Shown here piece by piece: positions 38,189 through 45,524 of a stretch of 64,000 nucleotides of DNA. Numbering within the stretch: the stretch's first letter is position 1; the number at the start of each line of letters is the position of its first letter. The translations under genes and the position numbers were made by a program. The notes under the pieces are model-generated. The model was not told the origin of the DNA. It saw only the letters and a list, made by a program, of their open reading frames with translations, and made no database searches. This stretch comes from a virus, in IMG/VR virus record IMGVR_UViG_3300036829_000104, positions 1 to 64,000 of that record. One strand, given 5' to 3'.

Positions 38189-40450
38189 GTGGCCATAAAG
38201 GCGCCGGAGCGATGGGCACCGGAGCGGCCGTGCCAGATCCCCGGGCACCCGCACGACGACGGAGACGACGCGCGTGTGCTGGTCAGGGAGTCGCCGTGGC
38301 AGCGGATGCTGTCATGGCTCCAGGTCGCGCCCGCCGAGCGGCTGCCGCTGCCCGCATTCGTGACTGCGTGGCCCGTCACGGAGATCATGCACGCAGCCGG
38401 CGTCCCCGGCTACGTCCCGGGCTGCGCGACATGCGCCGCCGCCGTCGCGGCGTGGCTGACCTGGTACCGGCATGGGAAGCGATCAGAGCATCCCCGGCTC
38501 GCCGCCATGGAGGCCGCCGCCGTCGCTGCCGCTGCCGGCGGATGGATCACCGCCGCCGACATATGGGGACCGCTCGGCTGGCCCGTCCACATGCTCAGCC
38601 TCATCTACCTCGCCGGATCCGCCGGCGGGTACTGGTGGCTGCGGAGCCACGAGGCTGTCCGCGCCGCCCGCCAGCGCCGCGACGACGCCGCCGCCGCGAT
38701 CGCCGACAGGCGCCGCTGGCATCAGGTCCTGCACCGGGCCGGGCTCGGCGGCTGGCACGTGCAGTGGCGCCGCGACACCAACCTCGGCGAGGAGCGGCTG
38801 ATCACCACCAGCCCGGAGAACGCGTCCGCCAAGCAGATCGCCGCGAACAGCAGCAGGATCGCGGAGAAGCTGGAGCACATCCTCGGCCTGCCCTACAACC
38901 GGGTCGACATCACCACGACCGGCCTTCCGGGCGAGCTGATCATCGGCATCCGCACCGTCGACGTGTCCTCGCGGAGCGCCGCCTACCATCCGTTCACGCT
39001 GCCGTGGCCTGAGTCTAAGCCGTCACCGTTCGCGGACTGGTTCCCCCAGACCGCCAGTATCCGCGACCCGGCCGTCTGGGGATTCTCGCCCGAGGACAGT
39101 TCCCCCCTGGCCGCCCAGCTGCTGTCCGACATCGGCGGCCGAGTCGTCGGCGTGTTCGGCATGACCGGCTCCGGCAAGTCGAACCTGCTCAACGACCTCC
39201 GCGAGTTCGTCACCCGCTGCCCTGACGCCCGCATGGTGCAGCTGAACGGCGCGCACATGGGTGACGAGCTGACCTGGCAGCCGCTGTCCGCGCTGACGCG
39301 ATGCGGCTCGGTCCAGACCAACGAGAACGTCCGCAACGACATCGCCGAGATCCTGGAGGCGCTGTGCCTGCTCGTAACCGAGCGGTCAGCCACCCTCGCG
39401 GAGACCGGGCATTCCACGTTCCAGCCCACCCCGGACAACCCGGCCGTCGTCATCTTCATCGACGAGGTCGACGAGATCGTCAAGTATGTTCCCGGCGCCG
39501 GGGAGAAGCTGGAGTTCCTCGCCAGCAAGCAGCGCAAGAGCGCGGTGTGCCTGATTCTCTCGACTCAGCGTGCCGTGATCAAGGCGATCGGCGGCGGTGC
39601 CGTGCGGGCGAACATGAGCGAGGCCATCGTCGGCGTGGTCGCGCGGGGCTCTGAATCCCGCCACGCCACCGGCGCTGAGAGCGAGATGCCGGACATCCGC
39701 GAGTACAGCGGCGGCGCCCCCGGGTATTTCCAGACATTTGACCCGCATTCAAACTCCATCACCGGCCGGGGCCGGACGTTCCTCCTCGGCGTGCCCCCCG
39801 AGGAACTGGCCTATATCAAGCGTCTCGTCGCGGCCCGCCGGGACCTGCGGGACTGGGGCATCCCCGACATGCCGGAGATGGACCTGGATGGCGGTGAGGC
39901 GGTTGGTGAAGCCGCCGCGGGCGAGACGACGCGGGAAGTTACGGGCCTGCGCGAACGGCTCGCCGCCGCCCGCGACAACGCCGCGGCACAGCCCGCGCCT
40001 GCAGCGCCTGCAGCGGCGAAGCCCGAGACTCCTGCGCCTGCTGCCGCGTCCCCGTTCGTTCTAGGCGTTCCCCCCGCTGCCGTGGCGCAGCTCATGCGGA
40101 TGATGGGCGACGAAGGGCGGGTGTCTGCCGCGTCAGCCGGGCTCGCCCTCGGAGCGTCGAAGACCGTCGCCTTCGAGTACCTGGCCGCGATGCGCGATCG
40201 TGGCCTGGTTGAGCTTGACCGGCGCGGCCGGGCATCCGGCTGGCACCTCGCGCGCCCCACCGCTCCGGAACCAGCCAGCAAGGATGCCCCCGCCGAGGCG
40301 GATGACAGCACGCCCGCGGACAGGCCGGACGGATACCAGACCCTGGCGGATCTCGCGAGCGCGGTACGCGACGGGCTCGTAGACGTTGACGACGAGACGC
40401 GCGAGGTTCTCGCGCGGGCGTGGGCACTCGAACATGGTGACGAGCAATGA
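38189..40450 (+). CDS. traB: FtsK/SpoIIIE-type DNA translocase (TraB-like)
   Basis: 753 residues from GTG with AAGGAAG upstream. The N-terminal region has hydrophobic segments (LAAMEAAAVAAAAGGWITA, LIYLAGSAGGYWWL). The motor domain has Walker A FGMTGSGKSN (about 325) and Walker B VVIFIDEVDEI (about 420). After an Ala/Pro linker, a C-terminal winged helix (SAASAGLALGASKTVAFEYL AAM) is placed where TraB proteins recognise clt repeats. One such protein suffices for double-stranded DNA transfer in actinomycetes. A repeat cluster follows directly at 40507. Confidence 0.9.
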   Translation: MAIKAPERWAPERPCQIPGHPHDDGDDARVLVRESPWQRMLSWLQVAPAERLPLPAFVTAWPVTEIMHAAGVPGYVPGCATCAAAVAAWLTWYRHGKRSEHPRLAAMEAAAVAAAAGGWITAADIWGPLGWPVHMLSLIYLAGSAGGYWWLRSHEAVRAARQRRDDAAAAIADRRRWHQVLHRAGLGGWHVQWRRDTNLGEERLITTSPENASAKQIAANSSRIAEKLEHILGLPYNRVDITTTGLPGELIIGIRTVDVSSRSAAYHPFTLPWPESKPSPFADWFPQTASIRDPAVWGFSPEDSSPLAAQLLSDIGGRVVGVFGMTGSGKSNLLNDLREFVTRCPDARMVQLNGAHMGDELTWQPLSALTRCGSVQTNENVRNDIAEILEALCLLVTERSATLAETGHSTFQPTPDNPAVVIFIDEVDEIVKYVPGAGEKLEFLASKQRKSAVCLILSTQRAVIKAIGGGAVRANMSEAIVGVVARGSESRHATGAESEMPDIREYSGGAPGYFQTFDPHSNSITGRGRTFLLGVPPEELAYIKRLVAARRDLRDWGIPDMPEMDLDGGEAVGEAAAGETTREVTGLRERLAAARDNAAAQPAPAAPAAAKPETPAPAAASPFVLGVPPAAVAQLMRMMGDEGRVSAASAGLALGASKTVAFEYLAAMRDRGLVELDRRGRASGWHLARPTAPEPASKDAPAEADDSTPADRPDGYQTLADLASAVRDGLVDVDDETREVLARAWALEHGDEQ

Positions 40451-40506
40451 GGAGGGGACGCACGCGAGGCGTGTATTCGTTCGCAGACCTTTGTATGGGC
40501 TGGTCA

Positions 40507-40558
40507 GAACGTTCCCGAACGGTTCGGCGCCGATTCCGCGAACGAACCCGCGAACGAA
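40507..40558. repeat. GAAC repeat cluster, candidate clt transfer site
   Basis: GAACGTTC (40507-40514), CCGAAC-G-GTTCGG (40515-40527), and direct repeats CCGCGAACGAA at 40536 and 40548 with a 12-base period, all in the 130-bp gap after the translocase gene. Streptomyces TraB proteins bind short direct repeats in a clt locus near traB. Confidence 0.5.
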
Positions 40559-40580
40559 ACGCACGTGACAGGAGGGACGC

Positions 40581-42512
40581 ATGATGAGCGGATACGAAGA
40601 GACGCTGTACTCGCGCGCCGAGATGCTGGACGAGACCAGCGACCTCGCCGCCGAGGCCACGGAAGTGCTCGACGGGGCGTCCGGGGCCGGGGTCGACCCG
40701 GCAGCCGTCACCAGCCTGCGGGCCGCAGTCCAGGCACTCGACCCAGCCGAAGGCGCCCCCGCCTACGACGCAAACCGGCCCGGCATAGGCTACCGCTCCG
40801 ACGTCGAGTTCCTCGGGGCGGTCACCGACGCCGAGGACCAGGTCCGCGAGCGGCTCCGCGACGCTGGCACGCTCCGGGGCGACGCCGGCGAGGCGATGGA
40901 CAAGGCCCAGGATGACCTGGGACGATCCCGCCGCGACCTGCAAAACGCCCAGATGGCCCTCGCCGCCGCCTGCGCACTGCCCACCAAGGACCCGTGCGAG
41001 GGCTGCCATTCCGCCAAGGCCGCCGCGATCATGCAGGCCGAACAGGAGGTCGCCGACGCCGAGCAGGCCATCGCGGACGCCAGCCGGCGCATCAGCACCC
41101 TCGGCGGCGCCCTGGAGATCCTCGACGCGCTCATCCTCAGGCTCACCGCCGCCGCGCAGGCACTCCGCCAGGTGCCCGCCGACCTGGGCGAAACCTACGA
41201 GCTGATTGCCAACCTCATCCGCGACGGCGGCCAGATGACCCACGACGGCCGGTTCGTCACCGGCGAAGGCGACATGCCAGTCGGTGGCCGCCGCCCAAAA
41301 GACCAGCGGCGGCTGCGGAACACCCGAAGCGATCACGATGACAGGAGCAGCATGAACGGCACGCCGCCGGCCAGCGGCACGCAACTGCCGGCCGGACCGG
41401 AGGCTGCCGCCGGCGGTTCGTCACCGGAGCCCGCCCGCAGGCTACTCGCCGTCCCGCGGCTGACGACAGGTCAGCGGTGGCTCGCAGGCGGAGTGGTCGC
41501 CCTCGGCCTCACGCTCACCCCGATCGCCTTCGGTGTCATGTACGTGAACGTGACCGGGTTGCTGCGGCCCGACCTGCACGGCGGCGCGTGGGCGGTCCCG
41601 GTCGGCACCGAAGTGGGATTCACTGGGCTGTTCCTCGCCGAACTGCTGCTGGAGTGGATCGGTAAGCCGCTGCGCTGGCTGCCCGTCCTTGAGTACCTTC
41701 TCGCCGCCGCGTCCATCGTCCTCAACGCCATCCCCGGCTGGGGAACCATCGCCGGGGTACTCGGCCACGAAGCTCTGCCGATCGTGTTCTTCGGCTACCT
41801 GATCGTCGGGAAGGCGACAGTCCGCCGGCTCGCGGTCAGCGACGAGGCGAAACGACACGAGGTCGCCCTCGCTGACGCGCAGGCCCACGCCCGCGACATG
41901 CTCCGCTCGGCGCTCGGCATCAGATGGCGGATGAAGGCCCCGCTGATGCTGCGTCGCCAGCTCCGCTCCGGACGCCTCCCGGCGCGCGTGCTCGAGGCCG
42001 TGGAGACCGGCTCGGCGACCGAATGGGAGGATGCCGTAGAGACGTGGATCGCCGCCGCCGTGACCCTCCCGGAGCGCACTCGCGAGGTACTCCGCGCGGC
42101 CCGCGCCGAAGCCTCCGCGCGCCCCCTCCCGGACCCCTCGGAGAGCCCCTCCGCAGGCACCCCCGAGACCCCCTCCGGTACCCCCTCGGAAGACGCCTCC
42201 GCGAGTACCTCTGACGCCCCCTCGGCGACCCCTCCGGCGGCACCCTCGCGGACCGCTCCGAAGGCACCTCCGAAGGCACCTCCGAAGCCCCGCCGGCTGA
42301 TCCCCTCGAAGGCGTCCGACGACGACCTCGCGGAGCTCATCATCCCGCTGCTGGCCGACGGTGAAGTGTCGCCGACCAAGGCGGTGAAGGTGATCCGGGA
42401 AGCAGCCGGAGGCAAGGCAAGCATCGGCCACGACCGGGCTAAGACGGTCATCGCGCTCGCGCAGGAACAGGCCAATCGCGTCGTCCCGATAGGGGAGCGG
42501 CGGCAGGCGTGA
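40581..42512 (+). CDS. Composite frame: helical protein fused to DUF2637 (SpdB-like) membrane protein
   Basis: 643 codons, GGAGGG before the ATG pair at 40581/40584. Residues 1-230 form a helical protein with a CEGCHSAK motif and end in MTHDGRFVTGEGD. From residue 258 the frame matches DUF2637/SpdB-like membrane proteins with four spans (WLAGGVVALGLTLTPIAFGV to ALPIVFFGYLIVG). A Ser/Thr/Pro-rich linker and a small basic C-terminal domain follow. An internal ATG with AGGAG is at 41352. Either a fusion, or two products from one frame. Confidence 0.6.
   Translation: MMSGYEETLYSRAEMLDETSDLAAEATEVLDGASGAGVDPAAVTSLRAAVQALDPAEGAPAYDANRPGIGYRSDVEFLGAVTDAEDQVRERLRDAGTLRGDAGEAMDKAQDDLGRSRRDLQNAQMALAAACALPTKDPCEGCHSAKAAAIMQAEQEVADAEQAIADASRRISTLGGALEILDALILRLTAAAQALRQVPADLGETYELIANLIRDGGQMTHDGRFVTGEGDMPVGGRRPKDQRRLRNTRSDHDDRSSMNGTPPASGTQLPAGPEAAAGGSSPEPARRLLAVPRLTTGQRWLAGGVVALGLTLTPIAFGVMYVNVTGLLRPDLHGGAWAVPVGTEVGFTGLFLAELLLEWIGKPLRWLPVLEYLLAAASIVLNAIPGWGTIAGVLGHEALPIVFFGYLIVGKATVRRLAVSDEAKRHEVALADAQAHARDMLRSALGIRWRMKAPLMLRRQLRSGRLPARVLEAVETGSATEWEDAVETWIAAAVTLPERTREVLRAARAEASARPLPDPSESPSAGTPETPSGTPSEDASASTSDAPSATPPAAPSRTAPKAPPKAPPKPRRLIPSKASDDDLAELIIPLLADGEVSPTKAVKVIREAAGGKASIGHDRAKTVIALAQEQANRVVPIGERRQA
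41232..41273 (+). repeat. 42-bp repeat encoding QMTHDGRF(I/V)TGEGD, copy 2
   Basis: Near-identical to 38070-38111; the codon after GAC is ATG instead of TAG, so the frame runs on. Confidence 0.7.
41352..42512 (+). CDS. DUF2637/SpdB-like membrane protein (internal start)
   Basis: 386 residues starting MNGTPPASGTQLPAG with AGGAG four bases upstream. Spans at about 40-60, 72-95, 105-125 and 128-145; then a helical cytoplasmic region (AQAHARDMLRSALGIRWRM), low-complexity linker and C-terminal DDLAELIIPLLADGEVSPTK AVKVI helix pair. DUF2637 proteins accompany TraB in AICEs and conjugative plasmids. Confidence 0.55.
   Translation: MNGTPPASGTQLPAGPEAAAGGSSPEPARRLLAVPRLTTGQRWLAGGVVALGLTLTPIAFGVMYVNVTGLLRPDLHGGAWAVPVGTEVGFTGLFLAELLLEWIGKPLRWLPVLEYLLAAASIVLNAIPGWGTIAGVLGHEALPIVFFGYLIVGKATVRRLAVSDEAKRHEVALADAQAHARDMLRSALGIRWRMKAPLMLRRQLRSGRLPARVLEAVETGSATEWEDAVETWIAAAVTLPERTREVLRAARAEASARPLPDPSESPSAGTPETPSGTPSEDASASTSDAPSATPPAAPSRTAPKAPPKAPPKPRRLIPSKASDDDLAELIIPLLADGEVSPTKAVKVIREAAGGKASIGHDRAKTVIALAQEQANRVVPIGERRQA
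42260..42283 (+). repeat. Exact tandem 12-bp repeat in linker
   Basis: GAAGGCACCTCC twice in a row, inside a longer stretch of imperfect CCCTCNG/ACCCC repeats coding a Pro/Ser/Thr linker. Confidence 0.6.
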
Positions 42513-42578
42513 CTGCCACAGGTAGGGCGGTAGGAACGAGTGAAGCGGCGCGGGTGCCGCAGGTGAGAGGATGAGGGG

Positions 42579-42914
42579 ATGGATAACCTGATCGCGTTCA
42601 TCGCGGCGCGGCTGGACGAGGACGAGGCAATCGCGCGGAAAGCGGCCAGCCTGCAAGCCGACCCCGAGAACGGGTGGGGCATTGACGGGCGCGCGATCAC
42701 TCCGCACATCGGCGTCATCCACGAGGACGAATCCCGCATCCACATCGCCCGCCACAACCCGGCCCGCGTGCTCCGCGACGTCGAGGCCAAGCGGGCGATC
42801 CTCAACGGCCGGTGGGGCGGCCCGGACCATGCAGACATGTGGGAGTCTTGCGTCCAGAACCTTGCCGCCGTCTGGAGCGACCACCCGGACTACCGCGCCG
42901 AATGGAAGCCGTAG
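42579..42914 (+). CDS. DUF6221-like protein
   Basis: 111 residues. NLIAFIAARLDEDEAIARKA, the central HIARHNPARVLRDVEAKRAI L and C-terminal WSDHPDYRAEW are the family's typical blocks, common in actinomycete mobile elements. Function unknown. A terminator follows 31 bases later. Confidence 0.8.
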   Translation: MDNLIAFIAARLDEDEAIARKAASLQADPENGWGIDGRAITPHIGVIHEDESRIHIARHNPARVLRDVEAKRAILNGRWGGPDHADMWESCVQNLAAVWSDHPDYRAEWKP

Positions 42915-42945
42915 CCGCAGCCAGTAGAGCCGGCAGAGACGAGTG

Positions 42946-42974
42946 AAGCGGGGGCCGCTGCGCCCCCGCTTTCG
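42946..42974 (+). terminator. Intrinsic terminator of the transfer operon
   Basis: AAGCGGGGGC-CGCTGC-GCCCCCGCTT then TC; 10 paired bases. Confidence 0.8.
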
Positions 42975-43052
42975 CTATCTGGTACCCGTCGCCCGGTCCC
43001 CTTATCTCGCGTTACGTTGGCACCACTCGCCCCCATCGGTGATGATGTGCCC

Positions 43053-44024
43053 ATGTCCCTCGGTGTCCCTTCCGCGTTTGATCCTGACAGCCAGCGCGAA
43101 TGCGCCCGCGGCACCTGGTGTGCCGCCTCGACTCGCGATCCCGAGGGGGAGTGGCATCCGGCGCTGACGTATCAGCCGTTCTGCCCGGCCTGTACCGACG
43201 CGATCGTGCGGGCAGCCGCCGACCTGCCCCGCGCCTACCGCATGCTCGCCGCCCGCGTCACCGACCCGGTAGCGTCCGGTTCCCGCTCCGGCATCCGGAT
43301 GCCGCCCGGCTCCCGCGTCCTCATCGACGCCACCGCCGAGGCGCTCATGCAGACCGCGGCCGTCACCGCCGGGGGATGGGCGGCACGCGTCCGCGCCGTC
43401 CCGCAGCTGGCCCTCGCCCGCCACGGCTTCGCACATGCCACCCCCGAAGCCGTCGCCGCCGACTGCGGGGTGCTCGCCCGCTTCCCGGGCCCGCTGCTCG
43501 CCCTCCAGCACGGCTACATGACCCGCGAATGGACATGGGCACCGGGGAACCCGATGCCCGACGACCTCGCCGACGACCTCGCCGACCTGGAAATCAGCCG
43601 CATCGGCGACGGCTGGGTCAACGCGGTCACGTACCTGTCAGGCGAAGACGCAGGCCACGAGATCCTCGCACTGTCCCGCCGCATCATCCGGCATCTCGGC
43701 GAGACCCCGGCACCCCCGGCGATGCTGGACGGCATCCCGTGCCGCACCTGCGAGGAGATGGCGCTCGCAGTCGCCGAGCTGCCCGTCGCGGAACGCGGCG
43801 ACGGCGACCCGGAACCTCCCTACTCACGCTGCCTGCGCTGCCGCGCCGAACTGTCCCGCGCCGACCACGACGCCTGGGTGCGCATGTACGAGTCCTGGGC
43901 GAAAGGCGCCGGCATCCTGGTCTGCAAGCGCTGCGAGAACGGCGACTGCGGAGACTGCCAATGGGACTCGTGCGAATGCCGCGCGCACGGGCACGACACG
44001 CGGCGACTCGCCGACGCGGCCTGA
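43053..44024 (+). CDS. Multi-zinc-site hypothetical protein
   Basis: 323 residues. Cysteine pairs CARGTWC, CPAC, CRTC, CLRC, CKRC, CGDCQWDSCEC mark several zinc ribbons, mostly at the C-terminus; the middle is helical with PEAVAADCGVLARFPGPLL. Similar proteins occur in actinophages and AICEs with no known role. Start at MSLGVPSAF; no clear Shine-Dalgarno, so a leaderless transcript is possible. Confidence 0.7.
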   Translation: MSLGVPSAFDPDSQRECARGTWCAASTRDPEGEWHPALTYQPFCPACTDAIVRAAADLPRAYRMLAARVTDPVASGSRSGIRMPPGSRVLIDATAEALMQTAAVTAGGWAARVRAVPQLALARHGFAHATPEAVAADCGVLARFPGPLLALQHGYMTREWTWAPGNPMPDDLADDLADLEISRIGDGWVNAVTYLSGEDAGHEILALSRRIIRHLGETPAPPAMLDGIPCRTCEEMALAVAELPVAERGDGDPEPPYSRCLRCRAELSRADHDAWVRMYESWAKGAGILVCKRCENGDCGDCQWDSCECRAHGHDTRRLADAA

Positions 44025-44032
44025 GTGGCAGC

Positions 44033-44113
44033 ACCCCATAAAGGGGTATAACATGTGGCTCGGTAGGAACAGTTGTCTTCACACGCCCCCGAGCCTCGCG
44101 GCCGGGGGCGTTT
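44033..44113 (+). promoter_or_regulatory. Promoter with operator-like repeat and leader hairpin
   Basis: ACCCC-ATAAA-GGGGT (44033-44047) precedes TATAAC (44047-44052), a good -10. About 30 bases downstream CGCCCCCG-N11-CGGGGGCG then TTTCG (44084-44113) is terminator-like and ends 18 bases before the HTH start. This arrangement suggests attenuation or a short RNA. Confidence 0.45.
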
Positions 44114-44130
44114 CGTGCTTTACGGGGGCG

Positions 44131-44406
44131 GTGGTCGCACTGCCGCGCCCGGACGGTTTCCTCACCACCCGCGAATCGGCGGCCCTCGTCGGCGTCAAGC
44201 CCCCAACCATCCGCGCATGGCGCGCATCCGGGCTGCTTGCCGTACAGGGCCTCGACGAGCGCGGGTTCCCGCTCCACACCGCCGAGGCCGTCCGCGCCGC
44301 TGAGCGCAAGGCTCGCGAGAGCGGGCGCGCCAGAGGCGGCTACGACCCGCGAAGGCTCCGCGGACACGAGGAATGGGAGCGCGGGAGACCCGCTCAGGCA
44401 GCCTGA
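44131..44406 (+). CDS. MerR-type HTH protein
   Basis: 91 residues from GTG; FLTTRESAALVGVKPPTIRA WRASGLL is a MerR/excisionase-like HTH with a wing (GLDERGFPLHTAEAV), then a basic C-terminus. The frame is open further upstream to 44053, but that would run through the leader hairpin. Confidence 0.65.
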   Translation: MVALPRPDGFLTTRESAALVGVKPPTIRAWRASGLLAVQGLDERGFPLHTAEAVRAAERKARESGRARGGYDPRRLRGHEEWERGRPAQAA

Positions 44407-44486
44407 AAACACGGGTGATCCGGTACAATACAAGTGAGCGAATTTACCGCTCTCACCTGCTACTTCTCCCCGGATCGGGTTGTCTC

Positions 44487-44636
44487 GTGCTGCATGCTCT
44501 CGCCATCGCCGCTGTCTTGCTCGCCGGTCCCGGCTGGCTCGGCCTCGTCGTCGCCATCCGCAACTGCGCGGCCCGCGATGCTGAGCAGGCCAGCCCGGAG
44601 CGAGATACGGCACGCGACATGAGGCTCGCAGCCTGA
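44487..44636 (+). CDS. Small single-span membrane protein
   Basis: 49 residues from GTG: LHALAIAAVLLAGPGWLGLV VAI then a polar tail. A TACAAT -10 sequence lies at about 44424, upstream. Another frame over the same DNA is Ser/Pro-rich and less protein-like. Confidence 0.5.
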   Translation: MLHALAIAAVLLAGPGWLGLVVAIRNCAARDAEQASPERDTARDMRLAA

Positions 44637-44649
44637 CCGGGAGGTGCCC

Positions 44650-44985
44650 GTGACCGCCGCGCCCGCGCGCAAGCATCCCCGCACCGTCCTCGCCGTCACT
44701 GGCACAGCCTGGACCCTCCTTTGGGTGACGCTCGGCAGTCTCTCCGACTGGGGCGCCTACTGGATCGCCTGGATCGCCTGCGGTTTTTTGGTCCCCGAGC
44801 TTTACGGGCTCGCCACGAACACGGCCCGCACCCTGTCCCGCAACACCTGGGCGCTGGAACACCTCGACTTCGGGCACCCGCTCGACTTTGCCGAATGGAA
44901 CTGGATCCACTGGGCAGTCGCGATCATCGTCTGGGGACTCGCCGTGTGGCTCAGCGGACACCTGCCGTTCGGCGTCTGGCGATAG
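44650..44985 (+). CDS. Three-span membrane protein
   Basis: 111 residues from GTG with GGGAGG five bases upstream. Hydrophobic segments VLAVTGTAWTLLWVTLGSL, AYWIAWIACGFLVPELYGLA and WAVAIIVWGLAVWLSG. Common in actinophage and AICE genomes next to HTH genes; role unknown. Confidence 0.7.
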   Translation: MTAAPARKHPRTVLAVTGTAWTLLWVTLGSLSDWGAYWIAWIACGFLVPELYGLATNTARTLSRNTWALEHLDFGHPLDFAEWNWIHWAVAIIVWGLAVWLSGHLPFGVWR

Positions 44986-44995
44986 GAACAGGACC

Positions 44996-45169
44996 GTGAA
45001 CGGCCTGTGCGAGTACGACGTGGCCGACACCGGCAGGCTCACCAGCGACGAACGCAAGGCACTGCTGAACGACATGGCCGCCGACGGCTGGCAACTGGAC
45101 CACGTCGACGGCGTCCGCTACATCCTCAAGCGGCCGAGGCATGATCCCCGCGATCCGCGGGAACCCTAG
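44996..45169 (+). CDS. Hypothetical protein
   Basis: 57 residues from GTG; helix (LTSDERKALLNDMAAD) then strands (WQLDHVDGVRYILKR). Converges with the next minus gene, overlapping its end by four bases. Confidence 0.55.
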   Translation: MNGLCEYDVADTGRLTSDERKALLNDMAADGWQLDHVDGVRYILKRPRHDPRDPREP

Positions 45170-45435
45170 TTGTCTCCGCCCTTCCGGCGCGGCTTCGGCC
45201 GGCCTGCCGCACCCTGACCGGGCAGGATCGCCTTCCACTCACGCCATTCCTGCTCCCGCTCAGGGAGCCAGCCCCGGTCGGGGATGCCGTTGCGGCCGGG
45301 CGCAAGCTCAATGTCGGGCTGCGGCCAGTTGTCGTAGCGCGCGAGCCATTTGGTGACGGTCTGAGGCTTGACGTCGAACAATGCCGCTATCCCGGCGACG
45401 CCGAGGTGCCGAACCGGTTTCCGGTTGGTGCTCAT
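45166..45435 (-). CDS. HTH DNA-binding protein
   Basis: 89 residues: HLGVAGIAALFDVKPQTVTK WLARYDNWPQPDIEL is a MerR/AlpA-type HTH with wing. GGGAAGGG precedes the ATG. Its promoter carries one of the six shared operators, so it is either the regulator of that regulon or one of its members. Confidence 0.75.
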   Translation of the reverse strand: MSTNRKPVRHLGVAGIAALFDVKPQTVTKWLARYDNWPQPDIELAPGRNGIPDRGWLPEREQEWREWKAILPGQGAAGRPKPRRKGGDN

Positions 45436-45459
45436 AATCCCTTCCCCGATGCTCCCGAT

Positions 45460-45479
45460 CTGTCCGCTTACACGGACGA
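45460..45479 (-). promoter_or_regulatory. Shared operator, site 1
   Basis: In gene direction: TCGTCCGTGTAAGCGGACAG. The most divergent member of the six-site family, 25 bases before the HTH gene's ATG. Confidence 0.6.
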
Positions 45480-45524
45480 ATCTATCACCCGCCCCCGGCC
45501 GCATCGGGGTTTATCGTTCCCTCT

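Noticed and set aside
40092-41384. A 430-codon minus-strand frame over the translocase end and the next gene
   Set aside because: No motifs, starts and ends inside other genes, low-complexity Arg/Gly composition; would cover the clt-like repeats.
42120-42283. Pro/Ser/Thr repeat as a CRISPR-like or recombination repeat
   Set aside because: It is coding linker sequence with codon-level periodicity.
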